From positions 1,054,001-1,118,000 of the forward strand of contig QKMZ01000006.1 in the NCBI GenBank assembly GCA_003242885.1: DNA of 64,000 nucleotides, given 5' to 3'. A program made the translations under genes and the position numbers. Of the stretch, positions 43,461-51,593 are shown in pieces. The notes under the pieces are model-generated. The model searched no databases. It saw nothing but the letters and a program-made list of their open reading frames with translations, and was not told the origin of the DNA. This stretch comes from Candidatus Melainabacteria bacterium (lineage in GTDB: Bacteria; Cyanobacteriota; Vampirovibrionia; Obscuribacterales; Obscuribacteraceae). Each line of letters starts with the position of its first letter. Position 1 is the stretch's first letter.

Positions 43461-44555
43461 ATGGAGGGCTCATCTGTGGGACAATTTCGATGCCTATGGA
43501 TGGACGGTTATTTGATAAGTAGTTTGAAAGTTAGCAAAATTTGCCTGCTTTCTTCCGCGCTGGTGTTGTTCGCAGCCGGTTGCGCACCAGTGTCCAACAA
43601 GCCAGATATCTCAAAATTGATCAAATCTTCAATTGAGGCTCGCGCGGCTGGACATGAGGATTTGGCGGCAAACGATCTGAAAGAGGCTTATGAAAATTTG
43701 CCGGCTAGTGGAACGCCCGGCAGGGTTGAGGCTATAAATCAGCTTTACGTTCCTACATTGGATTTAGCAGCTGACTTGCGAAAATCCGGACGCCTTTCTT
43801 TGTCTAATACCATGTATGACAAAGCAATTGAAATCGAGTCAGAATGTACGATTGGCGGTAGAGCATCTGCCAAGCACCTGAAACGTGAAACGGAAGAAGT
43901 TTTTGAAGCCGAAGAGAGAATAATTACAACAGCGGGTACGAGTAGCGCGGAGAAAGCAAGGACAAAAGCACTCCAGCATGAAACGGAAAGTCTCGAGCGC
44001 CGCGTGCTCACAGACGATCCAAAACCGCTGGAAGCCGAAGCGCTCAAGCACTTGGACGTTATTCGAAATTCTTTTGGTATCGCAAGTTTTCAATATGTGG
44101 ATGCCGTTCGCGTCACTGGTGAGGTTCTGGTCAAACTGAATAAAGCTCAGTCCGCCGTACGAATTTTAGAAGTTGATAGCAGACAACTCTCTGAGCCCAA
44201 GCTAGAAATCATGAAAACCGGCGATATTGATGCAGTTCAGGATCTTTACTTTCAAATTCCTTTGAAGAGCGAACTAGCATATCTTCAAATAAAAACTGGC
44301 CAGCTAGATGAAGCAGAGAAAAATGCTCGCAAGTCTTGCGAACTGGCAAAGTATGTTGGTGGCACGATGAAGAGCAGATTGGCTGTGGCACAGTTGACGC
44401 TCGCCAGTGTTTTGAACGTTAAAGGTGATAAGGAAGGAGCCCTCAGGCTTTTGAAAGAAACATTGCCACTTCTTAAAGAAGAGAAGTTGGGCAAAGATTC
44501 AGAAAGATGCAAAATGATGGTTGAGCAAATTGAAAAAGCTCAAACAGGAAAGTAG
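43461..44555 (+). CDS. lipoprotein with TPR-like helices (first of tandem pair)
   Basis: 364 aa from ATG 43461; ATG 43500 would give a better lipoprotein signal (LSSALVLFAAGC, Cys at residue 28 or 41). The mature part is helical and repetitive with a TPR-like region at the end (LKSELAYLQIKTGQLDEAEK). It shares the segment GHEDxAANxLKEAxExLP and RLSLSNTMYDKAIEIESEC with the next gene, so the two are tandem paralogues. Envelope-anchored scaffold of unknown role. Confidence 0.75.
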   Translation: MEGSSVGQFRCLWMDGYLISSLKVSKICLLSSALVLFAAGCAPVSNKPDISKLIKSSIEARAAGHEDLAANDLKEAYENLPASGTPGRVEAINQLYVPTLDLAADLRKSGRLSLSNTMYDKAIEIESECTIGGRASAKHLKRETEEVFEAEERIITTAGTSSAEKARTKALQHETESLERRVLTDDPKPLEAEALKHLDVIRNSFGIASFQYVDAVRVTGEVLVKLNKAQSAVRILEVDSRQLSEPKLEIMKTGDIDAVQDLYFQIPLKSELAYLQIKTGQLDEAEKNARKSCELAKYVGGTMKSRLAVAQLTLASVLNVKGDKEGALRLLKETLPLLKEEKLGKDSERCKMMVEQIEKAQTGK

Positions 44556-44561
44556 TGAGAC

Positions 44562-45959
44562 ATGAAAAAAACGCTCTCATCGAGATTTGCGACGGTCGGA
44601 CTAATGGCAGTTTTCACTCTTGCGGCTTGTGGTGAAACTAGTAAGAAAGATGTGTTTGCAGAATTGATTAATGATGGCGCTCAGGCTAGATCAACAGGGC
44701 ATGAAGATCGAGCTGCCAACAGCTTGAAAGAAGCCTTTGAAATGTTGCCTCCAGTTGGAAATCCCAAAAGAGTTGAGTGCGTCAACAAACTCTACCCAGA
44801 AATTCTGGCATTATCTGCGGATTTAAGACGCTCCGGCCGCTTTAGTCTTTCAAAAACCATGTTGGACAAAGCAATAGAAATCGAGTCTGAGTGCAAATTG
44901 CCTGACAAGAAATCTGCAGTTGCGCTGAAGGAGGAGACAGAGAAGGTCGGTGAAATGGAATTGAGTTTGCTGAAGCGAGCAGATAAGGCAAAAGAGCTTC
45001 GGTTCGAGTTGAAGCAGTTGAAACATACGACTCGCGATCTTGCAAAGCAATTTGCCAGCGGCGATTTCGAACAAGTCGCACGGGATGGTCGCGCACACCT
45101 CGAGGTTTTGCGAAAGACTAGGGGGGTAGCCAGTAAAGCTTATTGCGATGCGCGAAGACTGATCATCGAATCGATGCTGCATCAGGGAAATCCAGAAGGT
45201 GCTTTGAAGCTTCTCGAAGATGATGTTCTGGAACTCAATACGTTTAAGGACAGCGAATTGAAAAATGCGGACGAGGAAGCTGTAGAAAATGCACTTTTCC
45301 TTAGCCCCCTGCTCGCCCAGATTTCCGAGTTGCAACTTACTCTCGGCAAGGACGCAGAAGCAGAGAAGAGTGCGCGCCGCTCACTTGAGATTGCAAGAAT
45401 TCTTGGTGGCAAGGTGAATCCCGATGCCTCCTCCAGTCAGCTAGTGTTGGCTGTTCTTCTGAAGAAACAAGGCAAGAATAGGGAAGCATTGCGGAGCGCG
45501 CGCGAAGCATTGCCTCTGCTGGAGAATGCAAAGCATCAGAGGCAAAACTGGACTCGTTGTCTCTGCACGATTGCACAGCTCGAAGATTTGTTGGGCTTGA
45601 AAGTTGAGGCGAAAAAAGACTTTGACCAATTGATAAAAGAAGCAGAAACTTATCGAGAGCCCGCCGCTGCAAGTGTTTGTCTTGCTGTTGCAGCGGCTTA
45701 TTATCGAACACAAGGCGATGAAGCAAAGTATTTCAACCTGAAAGAGAAAGCGATTACTCTAGCGCAGCGAAAAAGCGAGCCGCCATTTTCTGTGGCAACG
45801 ACATACGAAACGTTAGGTGACTCTTCTGTTCGTTTTTCGAAGTATTCCGAAGCATTGCAGTCATATGAGATAGCGGCAAAACATGCTTCCCAACATCAAA
45901 AAGAAGGTTTAGAACAAAAAATCGCAGCCTGCAAAAAGAACAAGTCTGTATCTTCGTAA
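44562..45959 (+). CDS. lipoprotein with TPR-like helices (second of tandem pair)
   Basis: 465 aa, beginning 6 bases after the first gene. Lipobox LAAC at residues 20-23. It keeps the motifs shared with the first (GHEDRAANSLKEAFEMLP, RFSLSKTMLDKAIEIESEC) and adds a C-terminal extension with further TPRs (ASVCLAVAAAYYRTQGDEAKYF, TTYETLGDSSVRFSKYSEAL). The pair probably arose by duplication and may act together. No enzyme domain seen. Confidence 0.78.
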   Translation: MKKTLSSRFATVGLMAVFTLAACGETSKKDVFAELINDGAQARSTGHEDRAANSLKEAFEMLPPVGNPKRVECVNKLYPEILALSADLRRSGRFSLSKTMLDKAIEIESECKLPDKKSAVALKEETEKVGEMELSLLKRADKAKELRFELKQLKHTTRDLAKQFASGDFEQVARDGRAHLEVLRKTRGVASKAYCDARRLIIESMLHQGNPEGALKLLEDDVLELNTFKDSELKNADEEAVENALFLSPLLAQISELQLTLGKDAEAEKSARRSLEIARILGGKVNPDASSSQLVLAVLLKKQGKNREALRSAREALPLLENAKHQRQNWTRCLCTIAQLEDLLGLKVEAKKDFDQLIKEAETYREPAAASVCLAVAAAYYRTQGDEAKYFNLKEKAITLAQRKSEPPFSVATTYETLGDSSVRFSKYSEALQSYEIAAKHASQHQKEGLEQKIAACKKNKSVSS

Positions 45960-45974
45960 ATTGAGAGTTCAAAA

Positions 45975-47171
45975 CTAGATAAAACTGTTTCGCTTCTTGC
46001 TTTCCTTGGCGCTGAGCTTGACCGGTTTCAACCCAAGCTGTACTAGTTGGCGTGCGACCAATTCGAAAAACCTTTGTCTGTCACCACCTTTTATCACAGC
46101 CAGGTTGTGAGCCTCTGCTAGGCAGACAGGGTAGCCCATACCCTTTTTTACCTGTGCTTTCACGGCTACCAGTGCGCTATCGAGGAGGTCTTTGTGCTCC
46201 AGCATCCAGCGAGGAAATTCAATGCGCGCGACTTCGTTACCCACATTGAAATAGGCAAAACACATTCTGTGATCGGCTGCCATCAGTTTTGTCACCGACG
46301 CACCCGACAGAAAAGCCGCGGTTCGCTCGCCGTATTTAAGCGAATTTGCCACCAAATGGCGATCGCTTAGCGGCCAGATTTTAGAGCATGGGAAATCTTC
46401 TTCGTTTAGCTGACCGCAATGATCGCGGCAGTGGCTATTTTCATATGGGCAAATATACACTCGCAAGTCATTGACCACATCACCGCTTCGGCTGTTGCTC
46501 AGGTATCCGAAGAGAGGCACACCAGCGTCGTGCAATTTGTCGAGTGCTTCAGACATTCTCTTCAGGTATGTCTCGATGTACCCTCCTGGCATTTTTTCCA
46601 CAGACCACGGGATAAGAGAGCCGTCCACTAGCGCCACAACCGGCGCGCCCCGCAACAGTGACTGAAGCGATAACTCCACCAATTTTTCCAGTTCGAGCAT
46701 TTGCCTTTCGAGCGAAACGTACAGCTCGTCAATGTGCATCCGCCTTCTGTCTACCAGAGGATAGAGGTCATCGTCCGTATGGAAAAGCCGCGGCTCGGTA
46801 TCAAGAATCGGAGGTGCCTTTATGCCGTAACTGATTACCGCTGACCCGATATTCAAAAGAAAGCACGTGTGAATCTCGTGGTGACTCGGCATGATTTGAG
46901 AGCCATCGACTGCCACAACTGTAACCGCTTGGTCTGCCGAATTGCTTCCCACCATTATATTTTTGTCGATCGGCTCCAGAGGAATTGCCGTTGGCCACCA
47001 CGTCCAAGCGCGGTTTTGCTCGAGTTTTTCCACAAAAACTTCTTGATTCGCAAGGGCACTTTTGTAGGCTGCTTCTCCTGCTTCCAGCGTTTCTTTTTTC
47101 GACAGCGCAGTTGGAAGCCCTTCCACTCCGACTTTCTCTATCTGCTGAATCAGTTTGCGAAAGTCCAGCAT
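45975..47171 (-). CDS. NurA-domain nuclease
   Basis: 398 aa. Contains the NurA nuclease core: VTVVAVDGSQIMPSHHE with catalytic Asp89, and a later ALVDGSLIPW segment, typical of the 5'-3' nuclease that works with the HerA helicase in DNA end resection. The partner HerA gene is not in the window. The start ATG overlaps the stop of the gene before it (TAATG at 47171), so both are translated from one mRNA. A repair role is family knowledge; the local context gives a degenerate GGDEF partner instead. Confidence 0.85.
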   Translation of the reverse strand: MLDFRKLIQQIEKVGVEGLPTALSKKETLEAGEAAYKSALANQEVFVEKLEQNRAWTWWPTAIPLEPIDKNIMVGSNSADQAVTVVAVDGSQIMPSHHEIHTCFLLNIGSAVISYGIKAPPILDTEPRLFHTDDDLYPLVDRRRMHIDELYVSLERQMLELEKLVELSLQSLLRGAPVVALVDGSLIPWSVEKMPGGYIETYLKRMSEALDKLHDAGVPLFGYLSNSRSGDVVNDLRVYICPYENSHCRDHCGQLNEEDFPCSKIWPLSDRHLVANSLKYGERTAAFLSGASVTKLMAADHRMCFAYFNVGNEVARIEFPRWMLEHKDLLDSALVAVKAQVKKGMGYPVCLAEAHNLAVIKGGDRQRFFELVARQLVQLGLKPVKLSAKESKKRNSFI

Positions 47172-48487
47172 TATGGCTTGCCCTCGCTTTTTGTGGGCTG
47201 CATACGTCTGAGTCGCTCTTCATGCCGTTTTAGGATCGCACGAAGTTTTTGAATAGAGCCGAGTAGGTTTTTCGAAGAATCCTCCAGAAGTTCTATTGCT
47301 GTGGAAAAACATTCATCAGTCGCAAATGACTTTGAAATCGCTTTGGTAAGTTCTGAAAAGCTTCTGATTGCCTGTGTTTGCGATGTTTTTTCAGCAGGTG
47401 AGCAAGCAGTCAGTGTAGAAATTAAGTATTCGTCAAGAGACTGGTACACAAATTCATTCTCAGTCGAGCCTGATAAGAGATTATCCTCGGTCAATTCCGG
47501 TGGCACTAAAGGTGGTGTCATTGCGTTTAGTTGCAAAAATAAGTCGCAGACTGCAATCAACAGATTGTGAGCAGTTTTTACCGAGGATTTAAACGGTTGC
47601 TTTTCCCCGGAATGAGGCAAAAATGACAGGCAGACGAAATCCTCGCCGATATGAAAGTCCAGAAGGTGAGGCAAGAGCGCAAGACCGTTGATTTGAATCG
47701 AAGAAAGATTATCTGAAAGTTGCTTTCTTGTATCGGCGCCAAGCGTACCGGAGAGATTGAAACGTCTAATGCAAACGGTTCGAGAGTCAGTCCAGAGATC
47801 CTGCCAGAGTTCTTGCCAGACGTCATGGGTTTTCATTTCGGCAGCTTCATTTAGTTGGATAAGCTTGTAACGAGCTAACCAATTTTCAAAATATGGGTCT
47901 CTTTGATCTTTTGCAAGCGCTTGCAGAGGCTCTTTCGAATGCGCCGTTTTAGATGATTCCGTGCATTGAGTAATCGTATCGAGCGGGATGACTTTGAAGC
48001 TAAGACTGACCTGCGGGGCTATTGGCCGCTTTTGGTTTCTTTTGCAGATGTGTCGGGAAAGCCTTTCTAAAACCATTGTTGACTCTGTCTTTGCTGTCTC
48101 AGGAAGGTATATGAAATACTTACCGGAGCCTGCATAAGCTGCTCGGTCATCGTGACGCAATTGCGTAGTAATTTCTCGCTCAATAATTTGCGCCAGCTTT
48201 TCGGCTTGTTCTGAGCTTTTAGAATTTGCAATATGAGCAAATTCGAATAGCTCGATGGATGCCAATGTAAACTTATTGTTTGTGGTTTTCGCGGTGTCTA
48301 TAAGGTCTTTGCAGGATACCGATTTGCTGTCTAATCCGCTCTTCTCGGATTTTGCCGCGCGCAGGCGCCTTTCCAGACCTGGGCGCAGTTTTTCTGCCTC
48401 AGCCTCTGATGTCGAACGCTCTGGCTTCTGCTTTTCCGGCTTCTTTTCGGGAGACAAAATGACGGTCCTCTTCCGATAGAGTGGCAT
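47171..48487 (-). CDS. protein with degenerate GGDEF-like domain, coupled to NurA
   Basis: 438 aa. After a charged N-terminus (Lys/Glu/Arg-rich, about 1-60), residues about 75-160 follow the GGDEF fold pattern (ASIELFEFAHIAN, EREITTQLRHDDRAAYAGSGKYFIYLPET), but the signature GG(D/E)EF reads AGSGKYF, so diguanylate cyclase activity is unlikely. The rest is unrecognised and includes two helical segments. Translationally coupled to the NurA gene. It may be a regulator or a nucleotide-sensing adaptor (inference). Confidence 0.65.
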   Translation of the reverse strand: MPLYRKRTVILSPEKKPEKQKPERSTSEAEAEKLRPGLERRLRAAKSEKSGLDSKSVSCKDLIDTAKTTNNKFTLASIELFEFAHIANSKSSEQAEKLAQIIEREITTQLRHDDRAAYAGSGKYFIYLPETAKTESTMVLERLSRHICKRNQKRPIAPQVSLSFKVIPLDTITQCTESSKTAHSKEPLQALAKDQRDPYFENWLARYKLIQLNEAAEMKTHDVWQELWQDLWTDSRTVCIRRFNLSGTLGADTRKQLSDNLSSIQINGLALLPHLLDFHIGEDFVCLSFLPHSGEKQPFKSSVKTAHNLLIAVCDLFLQLNAMTPPLVPPELTEDNLLSGSTENEFVYQSLDEYLISTLTACSPAEKTSQTQAIRSFSELTKAISKSFATDECFSTAIELLEDSSKNLLGSIQKLRAILKRHEERLRRMQPTKSEGKP

Positions 48488-48541
48488 TGAGGCCAGGCTG
48501 TAATATACTTGTGAGATCCTATCAGATCGGAATAATTGCCA

Positions 48542-49000
48542 ATGGCCAAAAAAGAGCCTAAACCTCTTCAGCTAGTATGCGACCTGGCGCCTACGCTGGC
48601 GCAGCGAGTGTTTCAAATACGTGAGATGCGAAATCTTACTGTCAAAGATTTGGCGAAATTGTCGAGATTCAGCGTGAGCCGAATTGAGGACATAGAATCA
48701 GGCGTAGAAACCTGGCTATCCGCCAGCGATAGACAATTGCTGGCACGAGCACTGAATGTTGAGCCTGTGTTATTGCTGGAGGTCGAAGCAAGACGCCTAG
48801 GGAGCGCCAGTGAAGAAGAAAAGTTGAAAGTTCAAACGGAGCTGGCGGAGAAAATTCTGACGGGGTTGAGGGAAGCAAGTTGCCCAAACTGCGGCGGTTC
48901 ACTTAAATGCTCTGTTGAACATGGTCTTGATCTGGACGGCAAAGTTCAAGAATATGCCAAAGCTTTTTGCCTCAAATGTCCGTTCGTGCTTAGAGCTTAG
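48542..49000 (+). CDS. XRE-type HTH protein with C-terminal zinc ribbon
   Basis: 152 aa from ATG 48542. Helix-turn-helix at about 20-75 (IREMRNLTVKDLAKLSRFSVSRIEDIESG) and a C-terminal Cys-pair module (CPNCGG ... CLKC). Likely a transcriptional regulator, or a DNA-binding adaptor. It is the first of three genes in the same direction with surE and a DUF4013 gene, with a 26-base gap. Confidence 0.85.
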   Translation: MAKKEPKPLQLVCDLAPTLAQRVFQIREMRNLTVKDLAKLSRFSVSRIEDIESGVETWLSASDRQLLARALNVEPVLLLEVEARRLGSASEEEKLKVQTELAEKILTGLREASCPNCGGSLKCSVEHGLDLDGKVQEYAKAFCLKCPFVLRA

Positions 49001-49026
49001 CGATTTTCTATTTTGGAGTCTTTACT

Positions 49027-49845
49027 TTGAGAATACTTCTTTCCAACGATGATGGCATCAATGCGCCCGGAATTCGCAAACTGGCGGAACGGCTTTCAAG
49101 AGACACCAGTAATGAAGTTTACGTGGTCGCGCCTGATCGCGAACGCAGTGCAACAGGGCATTGCCTGACACTTCATAAACCATTGCGCGTAACCGTTGAA
49201 GAGTTGCCTGGCAATGTGAAGAAGGCCTGGTCGACTACCGGCACGCCCAGTGATTCCGTAAAGTTGGCGGTATCCGAGTTGTTGCCTGAAAAACCGGATC
49301 TTGTGATTTCCGGTATCAATAATGGTCCAAATTTAGGAAGCGAAATTCTTTATTCGGGTACAGTTGCCGCCGCAATGGAAGCTGCTTTTCTTGGACTCCC
49401 CTCAATTGCAGTCAGTCTATTTTGGGGCGAAACTCGTCGCTTTGATGTTGCTGCGGAGTTCATAGCCCGATTGATTGGCTCTGTTCCTGATATGAAAATG
49501 CGTGAGCGAAGTCTATTGAATATCAATGTTCCCAACGTTCCGTTTGATGAAATTGCCGGAGTTTCTGTCACCGAAGCTGGTATCAGGCTGTACGATGATC
49601 GTTTTGAAAGACGCGAAGATCCGCGCGGCAAAACCTATTACTGGCTGACCGGACACGCTGTAGACAAGGATGAAGCGAAGACAAGCGATGTCTATGCTGT
49701 TTTGAACAAGAAGATTTCAATTACGCCGGTTGTGTTTAACATGACTGATCACCAAGCAGTCACCAGACTGAGCGCCCTTGCTCAAATCGATGCGGCGCTT
49801 GAAACAGCAAAGAGTGCAGGAAAAGAAGAAGCTGCTAGAAAGTAA
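49027..49845 (+). CDS. surE: 5'/3'-nucleotidase SurE
   Basis: 272 aa. Dephosphorylates nucleoside monophosphates and short polyphosphates, used in stress survival. Metal-binding motif LLSNDDGINAPG (Asp8, Asp9), the APDRERSATGH region, and ISGINNGPNLG (Asn) are all present. The start is TTG 49027, supported by GGAG at 49015-49018, 8 bases upstream. Confidence 0.95.
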   Translation: MRILLSNDDGINAPGIRKLAERLSRDTSNEVYVVAPDRERSATGHCLTLHKPLRVTVEELPGNVKKAWSTTGTPSDSVKLAVSELLPEKPDLVISGINNGPNLGSEILYSGTVAAAMEAAFLGLPSIAVSLFWGETRRFDVAAEFIARLIGSVPDMKMRERSLLNINVPNVPFDEIAGVSVTEAGIRLYDDRFERREDPRGKTYYWLTGHAVDKDEAKTSDVYAVLNKKISITPVVFNMTDHQAVTRLSALAQIDAALETAKSAGKEEAARK

Positions 49846-49874
49846 AAACAGTAAAGAGAAGCTGAAGGCGATAA

Positions 49875-50627
49875 ATGTCTGAGTCTAAGTCTAAGTCAAA
49901 AGCTGAACAGATAACATCAGGACTCGATCCGGATCTCGCGGTTAGAACCTTTTTCCGTGATCCCCAATGGCTTTTCAAAACCGGAATCGGCGGTTTTTTG
50001 AATGTTTTGTCCTTTATTCTTTGCGCGCTGAATTATCTTCTGATTCCAATTGCGTTTCTGCTCTGGGGAGTAGTTACCGGCTATGTGCTGCGTGCGGCCC
50101 GAACTCACATCAAAAATCCAGAAGACAAATTGCCTGAGTGGAATGATTGGTTAGACCTCCTGATATCGGGTCTCACATGGATGGCCATCTACACTGGTCA
50201 ATTGCTCTTTTTCTTCTCCGTGTTTTCCACTCTGATGCTTGTGGGACTCTCCTTCGGCATGGTCAGCGCCGCCAATCCAAGCAACTTGGCCTGGTCATTT
50301 GGAAGCCTTTATGGTCTCGTCGCGTTGGCTTCGGTCATCAGCATGAATTCAGCCTATTTGATGATCAACTTGGCTCAAGAGGAGCAGCTTTCCGGTGCTT
50401 TTGCAGTCAACATCGTCATTTCGAAAGTGATGTCGCGACCTGCTGACTTTATTCTTGCCTGGTTGTTGTCATTGGGGATTCAATTGGCGGCGATCGTTTT
50501 GCCGACACTAACTGTCGTCGGCTTGTTTTTTCTGCCGTCGATTTGGTTTGCAGGCCAAGTGCTAAGTGCGTTGGTACTCGCTCAAGTGTGGGCTTCTGTA
50601 CCGCGTGAGGCGAAAGTTAGTGCTTAA
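49875..50627 (+). CDS. DUF4013 membrane protein
   Basis: 250 aa with six to seven hydrophobic segments. The region GYVLRAARTHIKNPEDKLPEWNDWLDLLISGL matches the DUF4013 hallmark (R...LPEWxDW). Function unknown. ATG 49875 has AAGG 7 bases upstream; 29 bases follow surE, so same operon. Its end overlaps, on the other strand, the end of the next gene by 11 bases. Confidence 0.85.
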   Translation: MSESKSKSKAEQITSGLDPDLAVRTFFRDPQWLFKTGIGGFLNVLSFILCALNYLLIPIAFLLWGVVTGYVLRAARTHIKNPEDKLPEWNDWLDLLISGLTWMAIYTGQLLFFFSVFSTLMLVGLSFGMVSAANPSNLAWSFGSLYGLVALASVISMNSAYLMINLAQEEQLSGAFAVNIVISKVMSRPADFILAWLLSLGIQLAAIVLPTLTVVGLFFLPSIWFAGQVLSALVLAQVWASVPREAKVSA

Positions 50628-51108
50628 CAACGGTCTTTAGACGACCTTCATTAGTAAAGTAGAGCTGGTGATTAACAGGACCCTGAACATATGGCGAGCC
50701 CACAGGCGTGGCCATTGGCATTGAATGATTTTGCTTGTACCAAGCAGCCAACCATTTCCAAACTTCCATAACTTTCTGATAGCTCACTTTGGCAAACTTG
50801 TTACCCGCCACCCACGCTGCGTCAGCAGCTTCTTCCAGGGACTTGGGTACGGTTATTGTTGTGGTGCGCCCCTGTGTCTGAACAATTGGAGTTGTCGCTC
50901 TGGGCTGTTGGCTCGGCGCCATGTTCGGAACCGTAATCGTAATCGGGCGCGGCATTCCTGGGATCACAGCAGCTATCTGCCTATGGTCGTTATCGGACTG
51001 CTTTTCCACGTGCTTGGCAATCGATTGTTGACCGCCGAGGAGGGCGCCAATCAGGCAGATACAAGCGAGGATATGCCGACGACTCTTAGTTGATATAGAC
51101 AGTTGCAT
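50617..51108 (-). CDS. small secreted hypothetical protein
   Basis: 163 aa. Signal peptide about 1-31, then a Pro/Thr/Val-rich segment with twice TITVP, then a helical stretch (EEAADAAWVAGNKFAKVSYQ). No family recognised. Start ATG 51108. Confidence 0.7.
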   Translation of the reverse strand: MQLSISTKSRRHILACICLIGALLGGQQSIAKHVEKQSDNDHRQIAAVIPGMPRPITITVPNMAPSQQPRATTPIVQTQGRTTTITVPKSLEEAADAAWVAGNKFAKVSYQKVMEVWKWLAAWYKQNHSMPMATPVGSPYVQGPVNHQLYFTNEGRLKTVVKH

Positions 51109-51593
51109 CTTTTCTTAAATTGCCTTTGCGACCGAAAACACAAACCAGGGTGCCTTCCGGCGCCGATTATCCCATAAGAACGTCCTCAAAAGCCGCTTGG
51201 CTGGATTATATCTTGATAACCGATTGGTAGCCGTGGCTGGATCTCGTCACTGCATCCCCAATTTGGGCGCTTGAATCTGTCGTAAAGTGTGCTCAATACA
51301 CTCTTTGGAGCTTCGAGCACTTATGGTAGGATAGGCATAATTCTGGCACAGTTAAGCCAGAGCCTATGTACATTAGTTGATGGACGAAACGCAAACTAAC
51401 AAGTCCAGCTCAGACGACCCCCCTCAGTGGTGCTCGTCTTTTCGTGCGGCAAGTTATACAGCAGCTTTCATATATTCAAAACTCCGGCTCGTGCAAGGCA
51501 CACAGCCGGTTTTCCATTTAAGAGCATTTTGCGACCGATAAACAAGGAGTAAGCATCCAGAGTATGGATGCGTGATTTGCCATTCTTCAAATA
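51109..51593. other. gene-free region, candidate leader of the corC-like gene
   Basis: 485 bases without an ORF. Visible structure, in order: AAGTGTGCTC/GAGCACTT inverted repeat (near 51295-51325), a possible -10 CATAAT near 51340, hairpins TCTGGC/GCCAGA, TTAGTT/AACTAA and GACGA/TCGTC, the terminator at 51484-51513, then AAGGAG (51544-51549) and hairpin GCATCC/GGATGC (51553-51570). A sensory leader (the gene is ion-related) is possible; it does not match the M-box or yybP-ykoY elements as I remember them. Confidence 0.45.
51482..51513 (+). terminator. rho-independent terminator or attenuator before the corC-like gene
   Basis: CCGGCT (51484-51489) pairs with AGCCGG (51504-51509), with an inner GTGC/GCAC pair, followed by TTTT (51510-51513). 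It lies about 110 bases before the coding frame starting at 51594, so it could end a short leader transcript. Confidence 0.55.

Noticed and set aside
51300..51593. M-box or yybP-ykoY riboswitch
   Set aside because: The leader has hairpins and a terminator, but not the conserved sequence blocks I know of these classes.
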